Origin: an uncultured Thiomonas sp.
Lineage (GTDB): Bacteria; Pseudomonadota; Gammaproteobacteria; Burkholderiales; Burkholderiaceae_C
Reading direction: 5' to 3'
DNA: 15,359 nucleotides
NCBI GenBank assembly: GCA_937927695.1
Contig: CALBRU010000305.1
Coordinates: 1 to 15,359, forward strand
The position numbers were made by a program, and so were the translations under genes. Below are positions 7,685-13,005 of the stretch, piece after piece. Below the pieces are notes generated by a model. It worked only from the letters and a program-made list of their open reading frames with translations, was not told the DNA's origin and searched no databases. Each line of letters opens with the position of its first letter. Position 1 is the stretch's first letter.

Positions 7685-8113
7685 TCAACTGCCGCCAAAA
7701 AATCTCTGCAGCACAAAAGCCAGGCCGCCGGTGAGCGAGCCCACGCTCATGAACAGCGCAAAGATCACGATCAGCACCGGGCCCCAGCCGTTCTGACTGC
7801 GACGGACCGCCGCCGCGTTCCAGCGCGCATCCCATTTGGCGTCCGAGGTGAGGCCGATCACCAGGGTCTGCACCACCACAGCGATCACCACGGCAACAAA
7901 AACCGCCAACAAGGCCCAAGTCAGCAGGTCGTCTTGACGATGGGCGACAAAGCGCCAAACTCCCAGCAAACCCAACAGAAACAAAGGGCCGTGCAGCCAG
8001 GCCCAGGGGTCTCGCAAGCCGCGCAGGTAAAAGCGGTGACCGCCGAGCACACCGGTCAGCAGAGTCAGCAAAGCGGCGGTGAATTTATTTTTGAATCCGG
8101 TCTGAGCAGTCAT
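7685..8113 (-). CDS. Small TM2-domain-like inner-membrane protein
   Basis: This is a 142-residue hydrophobic protein of unknown function. The N-terminal part, KNKFTAALLTLLTGVLGGHRFYLRG, has the TM2-domain pattern: a charged Lys-rich start, a helix, then a GGHRFYL turn (24-30) and a second helix (about 38-56). Two more hydrophobic segments follow at about 62-88 and 111-134, separated by a polar, Trp-containing loop (91-110). TM2 proteins are widespread small membrane proteins without a settled role in bacteria. The gene starts 14 bases after the GNAT gene on the same strand and converges on folK with a 21-base gap. That gap holds a 6-base inverted repeat (TTGAGC/GCTCAA) with no U-tract. Confidence 0.7.
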   Translation of the reverse strand: MTAQTGFKNKFTAALLTLLTGVLGGHRFYLRGLRDPWAWLHGPLFLLGLLGVWRFVAHRQDDLLTWALLAVFVAVVIAVVVQTLVIGLTSDAKWDARWNAAAVRRSQNGWGPVLIVIFALFMSVGSLTGGLAFVLQRFFGGS

Positions 8114-8127
8114 GGCTGGACGTCAAG

Positions 8128-8655
8128 TCAAATCGGAGAGGTTTCGGCGCCCGCACCCAGCGCGCGTTGCATGAACACGACATCGAGCCAGCGATCAAAT
8201 TTCCAGCCGACTGCCGGCATACGCCCCAGTTCCTCGAACCCACGCGCCTGGTGCAGACCGATTGAACCGGCGTTTGCGGAATCTCCGATGACTGCCAGCA
8301 TCTGCCGCATCCCGCTCCGGGTACATGTGTCGATCAAGGCATCGAGCAGCTGGCCGCCAACCCCTTGACGCAAGCCGTTCGGGGCAATGTAGACGGAGTC
8401 TTCGACCGTAAACCGGAAAGCCTCGCGCGCCCGGAACCAGTTGGCATAGGCATAGCCAATGATCTCTTGGCCGCGCACGGCGACCAACCAAGGCAGCCCG
8501 CGCGACTGCACTTCCTGCAGACGGCGCAGCATCTCGGCCTCATCAGGCGCCTGGGTTTCGAAGGTGCCTGTGCCATGCAGAACATGGTGAGCATAGATGG
8601 CGGTGATGGCGGGTACATCTGCCGCAGCGGCGGCGCGAATGGTGAATTCAGGCAT
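8128..8655 (-). CDS. GNAT N-acetyltransferase, phosphinothricin/L-amino-acid acetyltransferase type
   Basis: This is a 175-residue single-domain GNAT protein. The N-terminal GTGTFE block (28-33), the AYANWFRAREAFRFTVEDSVYI strand region (69-90), the acetyl-CoA-binding RQGVGG loop (96-101), then LAVIGDSANAGSIGLHQARGF and the VGWKFDRWLDVVFMQ ending are all characteristic of the Pat/Bar/MnaT (YncA) group. These acetylate phosphinothricin, methionine sulfone or sulfoximine, or similar amino acids; the real substrate here is unknown. The ATG at 8655 is preferred over a TTG three codons upstream; neither has a clear Shine-Dalgarno site. It diverges from the rpsP cluster and probably forms a two-gene unit with the TM2-like gene. 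Confidence 0.88.
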   Translation of the reverse strand: MPEFTIRAAAAADVPAITAIYAHHVLHGTGTFETQAPDEAEMLRRLQEVQSRGLPWLVAVRGQEIIGYAYANWFRAREAFRFTVEDSVYIAPNGLRQGVGGQLLDALIDTCTRSGMRQMLAVIGDSANAGSIGLHQARGFEELGRMPAVGWKFDRWLDVVFMQRALGAGAETSPI

Positions 8656-8683
8656 GAAGTGCAATATGAGAAAGGGGCATGTT

Positions 8684-8689
8684 TATAAT
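8684..8689 (+). promoter_or_regulatory. Candidate -10 element for the rpsP operon
   Basis: TATAAT, a perfect sigma-70 -10 hexamer, lies in the gap between the divergent GNAT gene and rpsP. No clear -35 is visible at 16-18 bases; the best is a poor TGCAAT at 8660-8665. If used, transcription would start near 8696 and leave a leader of about 200 bases before rpsP. Confidence 0.55.
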
Positions 8690-8695
8690 GGCGAG

Positions 8696-8899
8696 TTTAT
8701 TCGAGCGCCGCGCCCCAAGTTTTTTGAAGGCAATACTCGTCCGACGGACGGCTACCCTACAACACCGGTATTTGCTGCAAGGCACCTACCCAGAAAGCCT
8801 GGTTCCACGCGGTTGGTTGCCAGCGCTTGACCCAAGCGACGCCCAAACACATGGCCCACGATTTCGTCGTTGGTTCTCATTTTTTGACAAGGAAGCAAA
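8696..8899 (+). promoter_or_regulatory. Long rpsP leader with hairpins
   Basis: This stretch of about 200 bases has no convincing gene. It contains a hairpin CGTCC-GAC-GGACG near 8739-8751 and a perfect CGCTTG-ACC-CAAGCG hairpin at 8824-8838. It also has GGTT-rich repeats near 8800-8820 and a run of six T at about 8719. It ends in the AAGGAAG ribosome-binding site at 8889-8895, four bases before the rpsP ATG. A leader this long suggests feedback control by a ribosomal protein, but I recognise no known leader family. Confidence 0.35.
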
Positions 8900-9148
8900 A
8901 TGGTTGTGATCCGTCTGACCCGTGCCGGTGCCAAGGCACACCCCTTCTACCACATCGTCGCCACCGATTCGCGCAGCCGTCGTGATGGTCGCTACATCGA
9001 GCGCCTGGGTTATTACAACCCGGTTGCCCGTGGCGCCGAAGTGCCTTTGCACATTGCGACCGAGCGTCTGAATCACTGGACCAGCGTGGGCGCACAGGTC
9101 TCCCCGACCGTGCAGCGCCTGGTGAAAACCGCGCAGAAGTCTGCTTAA
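8900..9148 (+). CDS. rpsP: 30S ribosomal protein S16
   Basis: This is an 82-residue protein of normal S16 length. It binds 16S rRNA in the body of the small subunit and is needed for its assembly. The N-terminus MVVIRLTRAGAKAHPFYHIV, the SRSRRDGRYIERLGYYNP block (24-41) and the ATERLNHWTSVGAQVSPTV region are clear S16 hallmarks. The ATG is preceded by AAGGAAG at good spacing. It is the first gene of the rpsP-rimM-trmD-rplS cluster, followed by a strong terminator-like hairpin that may limit readthrough into rimM. Confidence 0.98.
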   Translation: MVVIRLTRAGAKAHPFYHIVATDSRSRRDGRYIERLGYYNPVARGAEVPLHIATERLNHWTSVGAQVSPTVQRLVKTAQKSA

Positions 9149-9176
9149 TCGGTCAGCCTGACGGGTTTTGCCTGCA

Positions 9177-9219
9177 GCGGGTCGGCTGAAAAGTCGCCCC
9201 GCTTTTTACTTGTTTTTTT
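9177..9219 (+). terminator. Terminator-like hairpin between rpsP and rimM
   Basis: GCGGG (9177-9181) pairs with CCCGC (9198-9202). Above one T/C mismatch, CGGC (9183-9186) pairs with GTCG (9193-9196, one G-U pair) around a TGAAAA loop. Five T follow at 9203-9207 and seven more at 9213-9219. This has all parts of a Rho-independent terminator, yet lies inside a conserved operon, so it may attenuate rather than fully stop transcription. Confidence 0.75.
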
Positions 9220-9241
9220 CATCCGCGCACCGGCTTGTAAC

Positions 9242-9784
9242 GTGGCCATTCCAGTCGACCTTTACCTCGTGGGGCATATCCTCGACGCCTGGGGCGTGCG
9301 CGGCTGGGTGAAGGTCGCCCCGGACGATCCGCAAGCGACCGCGTTGCTCAAATCCAAGACCTGGTGGCTCAGCCGTCCGGGCTTTGATAACGAGCCCACG
9401 CCGATTGCGGTACGTCTGGTTCGGCGTCACGGCAGTGCCCTGGTCGCACTGCTCGAAGGATCGGAAGACCGCAGCGGCGCCGAAGCACTGCGCGGGCGTC
9501 AGATCGCCGTGCGACGTGCCGACTTCCCCCCGCCTGACGAGGGCGAGTTTTATTGGGCCGACCTGATCGGCTGCGAGGTGCGCACTCCGCAAGGGGCCGA
9601 TCTCGGCCGCGTAATTGGCTTGATGGAAAGCGCCGCCCACGCCGTTTTGCGCGTGCAGATTCCGCAGGCCAGCGCAGACGCCAAACCGCGCGAACGGCTG
9701 ATTCCCTTCGTCGATGCTTACATCGTCTCGGTCGATCTGCCCGCGAAGACCATCATCGCCCTGTGGGACGCCAGTTACGACTGA
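9242..9784 (+). CDS. rimM: Ribosome maturation factor RimM
   Basis: This 180-residue protein binds S19 and helps mature the 3' (head) domain of the 30S subunit. The N-terminal beta-barrel domain carries GHILDAWGVRGWVKV (11-25), the usual G-x-I-x-x-x-x-G-V-R-G-W pattern. The C-terminal PRC-barrel starts at GEFYWADLIG (101-110) and continues through LGRVIGLMES to a LIPFVDAYIVSVDL ending. The start is a GTG at 9242; no in-frame ATG lies upstream, and this start gives the family's usual N-terminal length. There is no obvious Shine-Dalgarno site, in line with low expression relative to the flanking ribosomal proteins. trmD starts 8 bases after its stop. Confidence 0.95.
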   Translation: MAIPVDLYLVGHILDAWGVRGWVKVAPDDPQATALLKSKTWWLSRPGFDNEPTPIAVRLVRRHGSALVALLEGSEDRSGAEALRGRQIAVRRADFPPPDEGEFYWADLIGCEVRTPQGADLGRVIGLMESAAHAVLRVQIPQASADAKPRERLIPFVDAYIVSVDLPAKTIIALWDASYD

Positions 9785-9792
9785 CCCGCCCC

Positions 9793-10554
9793 ATGCTGCG
9801 CTTTGATGTCATCAGCCTGTTTCCCGCCTATTTCGAGCCGCTGAAGTACCACGGCGTATCGCGCCGCGCCTTCGACTCGGGACAGTTGCAACTGCAATGC
9901 TGGAACCCGCGCGATTTCACCACCGATGCGCACCGAACCATCGATGACCGTCCCTACGGCGGCGGCCCCGGCATGGTCATGCTGGCCGAACCGCTGGAAC
10001 AAGCACTCGACGCCATCGCCGACGACCGGCGCCTTGCATCGCACCCGCAAGCCCCGGTTTGGTTGTTTTCGCCAACTGGGCGGCGCATCGACCAGCGACT
10101 CGTGGAAGACCTGGCCCAATCCGGTGGTGTGACCTTGCTTTGCGCCCGCTACGAAGGTGTGGATCAACGCCTGATCGACCGCCGGGTGGACGCGGAGATC
10201 AGCCTGGGCGACTTCGTGCTCTCGGGCGGTGAGATTCCGGCCCTGGCGCTGATCGATGCCGTCTGCCGATTGCTGCCGGGCGTGCTGGGCAGTGCCGATT
10301 CAGCCCAGCAGGACAGTTTTTCGAACGGTCTGCTCGACTGCCCGCATTACACGCGGCCCGAGCACTATCAGGGCCACGGCGTGCCCGAAGCCCTGCTCAG
10401 CGGCGATCATGCCCGCATCGCCCAATGGCGCAGGGAACAGTCTTTGCGCCTGACCTTGCAGCGGCGCCCTGACCTGATCGCGCAGATGCAGGCTGCTGAC
10501 CAGCTGAGCCAGAAAGATCTGCGATTTCTGGCTGCTCTGGGGTATACTCTTTAG
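9793..10554 (+). CDS. trmD: tRNA (guanine-37 N1) methyltransferase
   Basis: This 253-residue SPOUT methyltransferase makes m1G37 in tRNAs, using S-adenosylmethionine, and so prevents +1 frameshifting. The N-terminus MLRFDVISLFPAYF, the block DDRPYGGGPGM (51-61), and the trefoil-knot segments LFSPTGRRID (91-100), LLCARYEGVDQR (115-126) and EISLGDFVLSGGEIPAL (135-151) are unmistakable. SFSNGLLDCPHYTRPE (175-190) is the linker region with the catalytic Asp. The open frame extends upstream to 9553, but that part overlaps rimM; the ATG at 9793 gives the standard length and start. A possible promoter for rplS lies inside its last codons. Confidence 0.97.
   Translation: MLRFDVISLFPAYFEPLKYHGVSRRAFDSGQLQLQCWNPRDFTTDAHRTIDDRPYGGGPGMVMLAEPLEQALDAIADDRRLASHPQAPVWLFSPTGRRIDQRLVEDLAQSGGVTLLCARYEGVDQRLIDRRVDAEISLGDFVLSGGEIPALALIDAVCRLLPGVLGSADSAQQDSFSNGLLDCPHYTRPEHYQGHGVPEALLSGDHARIAQWRREQSLRLTLQRRPDLIAQMQAADQLSQKDLRFLAALGYTL
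10543..10548 (+). promoter_or_regulatory. Possible internal -10 element for rplS
   Basis: TATACT, five of six matches to the sigma-70 -10 consensus, lies in the last codons of trmD, about 120 bases before rplS. No good -35 is apparent. The internal promoter is plausible because L19 is needed at much higher levels than TrmD, but the evidence is only this hexamer and the unusual spacer length. Confidence 0.3.
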
Positions 10555-10589
10555 GTTTGATCCTCTGCTGGCCTAGCCGCCAGGCTGAC

Positions 10590-10605
10590 TGCACTTGTTA
10601 GTGCA
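10590..10605 (+). promoter_or_regulatory. Stem-loop in the trmD-rplS spacer
   Basis: TGCACT-TGTT-AGTGCA forms a perfect 6-bp stem with a 4-base loop. A second, weaker stem (CTGGC/GCCAG) lies just upstream around 10568-10583. The spacer is 116 bases, long for this cluster. There is no U-tract, so it is not a terminator; it could be an mRNA-processing or regulatory structure. Confidence 0.35.
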
Positions 10606-10670
10606 TCATCAGGGCTGCGGCAACCACAACTGACCCACACCGGCACGGCAAGATCATTGGAGAGCATGAA

Positions 10671-11075
10671 ATGAATCTGATCGCAACTCTGGAGCAGGAA
10701 GAAATCGCCCGCGTCAGCGCTGGCAAAACTTTTCCCCAGTTCAACCCGGGCGACACTGTCATCGTGTCCGTCAAGGTGGTTGAAGGCAACCGCAAACGTA
10801 ACCAGGCCTACGAAGGCGTGGTGATCGCCAAGCGTAATCGTGGGCTGAATTCCAGCTTCATCGTTCGCAAAATCTCGGCCGGAGAAGGCGTGGAGCGTAC
10901 GTTCCAGCTGTATTCGCCGCAGATCGCGTCGATCGAAGTCAAGCGTCGTGGTGATGTGCGCCGCGCCAAGCTGTACTACCTGCGCAGCCGCTCCGGCAAG
11001 TCCGCACGCATTAAAGAAAAGCTGGTGCTCAAGTCTGCCGCCGCTGCTCAGGCAAACGCAACTGCAGAGGCCTAA
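10671..11075 (+). CDS. rplS: 50S ribosomal protein L19
   Basis: This 134-residue protein sits at the 30S-50S interface. The N-terminus MNLIATLEQEEIARV and the block FNPGDTVIVSVKVVEGNRKR (24-43) are clear L19 features. So are YEGVVIAKRNRGLNSSFIVRKIS, GVERTFQLYSP and the basic RRGDVRRAKLYYLRSRSGKSARIKEKL segment. An Ala-rich tail (about 122-134) extends past the usual roughly 115 residues, as is common in betaproteobacteria. A good GGAGAG site (10659-10664) lies 6 bases before the ATG. It is the last gene of the rpsP cluster and a strong terminator follows. Confidence 0.98.
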   Translation: MNLIATLEQEEIARVSAGKTFPQFNPGDTVIVSVKVVEGNRKRNQAYEGVVIAKRNRGLNSSFIVRKISAGEGVERTFQLYSPQIASIEVKRRGDVRRAKLYYLRSRSGKSARIKEKLVLKSAAAAQANATAEA

Positions 11076-11097
11076 TCAGCGTTTGTCCTTGGTCATG

Positions 11098-11158
11098 CCG
11101 GCCCAGCCGGATCACCACCGAAGCCGACTTGCATTGCACGTCGGCTTTTTGTTTTTTT
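11098..11158 (+). terminator. Rho-independent terminator after rplS
   Basis: AAGCCGAC (11121-11128) pairs perfectly with GTCGGCTT (11140-11147) around an 11-base loop, followed by a T-rich tract to 11158. A small CCGGC-CCA-GCCGG hairpin at 11098-11110 precedes it. This closes the rpsP-rplS operon, so the Nudix gene depends on readthrough or its own promoter. Confidence 0.88.
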
Positions 11159-11167
11159 ACGTCAAAC

Positions 11168-11878
11168 GTGTCCACTCTTCGCCTCACGCCCATCGACCCC
11201 GAAAGCGCTGACCTGATCGGCCGCGATGACGGTCTGCCCGCCATCGCCCCCGAGCGGCTTGAGCCGGATTGGCTGCGGCGCCGCTTTGCGTCACCCACCA
11301 CGTGGACGCCGGAGCTGTTTGAAGATTCACTACGCCTGAGTTCCCAGGCGCTGCGAGGCGCCGCAGTTCTGATTGCATTGGTACCGCGCGCCGAGGGCCT
11401 GCAGGTGCTGCTCACCCGCCGCAATCTCCACTTGCACGAACATGCCGGCCAGATCAGTTTCCCCGGCGGGCGCTGCGACCGCCAGGACATTCATCCTGCC
11501 GCAACCGCACTGCGCGAGGCCCATGAGGAAATCGGCCTGCGCCCAGCGGGGGCCGAAGTGCTCGGCACGCTGCCGCTGTATTGCACCGCATCGCGTTACG
11601 CCGTCACCCCCGTGGTGGCGCTCATTCCCGCAGCCGAAAACCTGCAGCCTCAACCCGACGAGGTCAGCGAGGTCTTCGAAGTACCGCTGGCCTTCCTGAT
11701 GAACCCCCGGCATCACGAGCTTAGGGAGTGGAGGCCGGGCAACGATGCTGCGCCCAACCCTGTTGCCGTGCGGCGCCGCTTTCTGGTCATGCCCTATGTC
11801 GCAAACGGGCAGCGCTACGTCATCTGGGGAGCGACGGCCGCCATGCTGCGCAATTTGTACCGCTTGCTGGTTGCGTAA
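11168..11878 (+). CDS. Nudix hydrolase, CoA pyrophosphatase type (NudL/YeaB-like)
   Basis: This is a 236-residue protein. The segment LLTRRNLHLHEHAGQISFPGG (81-101) matches the extra signature of CoA-type Nudix enzymes. It runs straight into the Nudix box, ending ALREAHEEIGL (114-124) with the metal-binding glutamates E117, E120 and E121. Such enzymes split coenzyme A into 3',5'-ADP and phosphopantetheine. The conserved YCTASRYAVTPVVALIP region downstream also fits. The open frame could begin at a TTG at 11129, but that lies inside the rplS terminator; the GTG at 11168 is the sensible start, without a clear Shine-Dalgarno site. The next gene is 83 bases downstream, and that gap shows no clear feature beyond an AGGA ribosome-binding site. 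Confidence 0.88.
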   Translation: MSTLRLTPIDPESADLIGRDDGLPAIAPERLEPDWLRRRFASPTTWTPELFEDSLRLSSQALRGAAVLIALVPRAEGLQVLLTRRNLHLHEHAGQISFPGGRCDRQDIHPAATALREAHEEIGLRPAGAEVLGTLPLYCTASRYAVTPVVALIPAAENLQPQPDEVSEVFEVPLAFLMNPRHHELREWRPGNDAAPNPVAVRRRFLVMPYVANGQRYVIWGATAAMLRNLYRLLVA

Positions 11879-11961
11879 GGCGAAGCCCAGCCCGTTCTCG
11901 CACAGCCCAACGAAGATGCGAGGCGCAAAAGGCTTGTTCAGGGTTGCCTTAGGATAGATGC

Positions 11962-12936
11962 ATGGCTTTTCTCTCCGTTCTGATCGCCCTGCTTGTCGAG
12001 CAACTCAAACCCCTGGGGCGCGGCAGCGCCGTGTATCGGCTGCGCCAGAATCTGGCTGATGTTGCCGCGCGCAACTTCGACGCGGGACGGCCTCATCACG
12101 GTGTCGCGGCCTGGTTCATCGCCGTGTTGCTGCCCGCCTTAATCACACTGGCGATTTATCTCGTCGCGCTGCATTACAGCCTGCTGCTGGCCCTGGCGTG
12201 GAATGTGGCGGTGCTGTATTTCACCCTCGGTTTTCGCCAGTTCAGCCACTACTTCACAGACATCCAGGACGCGCTCAATCACAACGATGCCGCCACCGCG
12301 CGCAGCCTGCTCAAACAGTGGAAAGCGCTCGATACCGTGGACATGAGCACCAGCGACGTCACCCAGCAGACCATCGAACATGCCCTGGTGTCGGTGCAAC
12401 GCTATGTGCTGGGCGTGTTCTTCTGGTTCATTCTGCCCATCGGCCCGGCGGGCGCCGTGCTGTATCGCCTCAGCGACTATGTAGCGGGCAAATGGAATCA
12501 GGCCGACAGCGAAGCCAGCCCTGCGCTGCAGAGTTTTTCGCAAAAGGCCTTCGACCTGCTCGATTGGGCGCCCGCCCGCCTGACCGCCAGCGGTTACGCC
12601 ATCGTCGGCAATTTCGAGGATGCTGTCGATGTCTGGCGCGGCTATTCGCAGCTCTGGGCCAACCGCAATACCGGGGTGATGCTGGCCTCTGCCGCCGGTG
12701 CGGTGGGCATTCGGCTCGGCGCAACAGCCGCTGCCACGCCCGCCGCCCCGACAGAACCCGGCTGGACTCAGGAAGGCGAGAACGGCGATCTGGGCATGAG
12801 CGGCCTTGCGGCCACGATGCCAGGCGCCAACCCCCAGCCCGCGCATTTACGCAATGTGGTGGGGCTGGTGTGGCGTTCGGTGCTGCTGTGGATGCTGCTG
12901 CTGGCCATGCTCAGCGTGGTCAGCTGGGTGAGCTGA
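11962..12936 (+). CDS. CobD/CbiB-family (AmpE-like) membrane protein
   Basis: This 324-residue inner-membrane protein resembles the CobD/CbiB and AmpE superfamily as annotated in betaproteobacteria. Hydrophobic segments lie at about 48-70, 72-92, 146-168 and 301-323. The best family marks are the N-terminal ALLVEQL (9-15) and the block WAPARLTASGYAIVGNFEDA (202-221), like the P-A-R-L-(S/T) region of CbiB. It lacks other CbiB features I would expect, and no cobalamin gene is nearby, so I doubt it is adenosylcobinamide-phosphate synthase. AmpE-like signalling or an unknown membrane role is as likely. An AGGA site (11951-11954) lies 7 bases before the ATG. Residues 245-295 are a Gly/Ala/Pro-rich, probably disordered stretch. 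Confidence 0.72.
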   Translation: MAFLSVLIALLVEQLKPLGRGSAVYRLRQNLADVAARNFDAGRPHHGVAAWFIAVLLPALITLAIYLVALHYSLLLALAWNVAVLYFTLGFRQFSHYFTDIQDALNHNDAATARSLLKQWKALDTVDMSTSDVTQQTIEHALVSVQRYVLGVFFWFILPIGPAGAVLYRLSDYVAGKWNQADSEASPALQSFSQKAFDLLDWAPARLTASGYAIVGNFEDAVDVWRGYSQLWANRNTGVMLASAAGAVGIRLGATAAATPAAPTEPGWTQEGENGDLGMSGLAATMPGANPQPAHLRNVVGLVWRSVLLWMLLLAMLSVVSWVS

Positions 12937-12946
12937 AACCAAGCTG

Positions 12947-12978
12947 AAAACCCCGGCCGGGCCACGGCCAGCCCGGGG
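12947..12978 (-). terminator. Rho-independent terminator for htpG
   Basis: On the minus strand CCCCGG (12978-12973) pairs with CCGGGG (12956-12951), with an inner GGC/GCC stem and a CGTG loop. TTTT follows at 12950-12947. A smaller hairpin, CCGGG-TTAC-CCCGG on the plus strand at 12991-13004, lies between it and the htpG stop. The U-tract is on the htpG side only, so it serves htpG best, though the strong stem may also slow transcription from the CobD-like gene. Confidence 0.65.
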
Positions 12979-13005
12979 GAAGTGTTTAGCCCGGGTTACC
13001 CCGGC

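Noticed and set aside
7665..7688. Inverted repeat TTGAGC/GCTCAA between convergent folK and the TM2-like gene as a terminator
   Set aside because: The stem is only 6 bp with a 12-base loop and no T-run on either strand.
8679..8909. Possible 76-codon leader peptide upstream of rpsP
   Set aside because: Its first ATG codons overlap the likely -10 element and so lie before the expected transcript start. It has no ribosome-binding site and resembles no known protein.
9553..9792. N-terminal extension of TrmD
   Set aside because: It overlaps the conserved C-terminal half of rimM, and the ATG at 9793 gives the exact family N-terminus.
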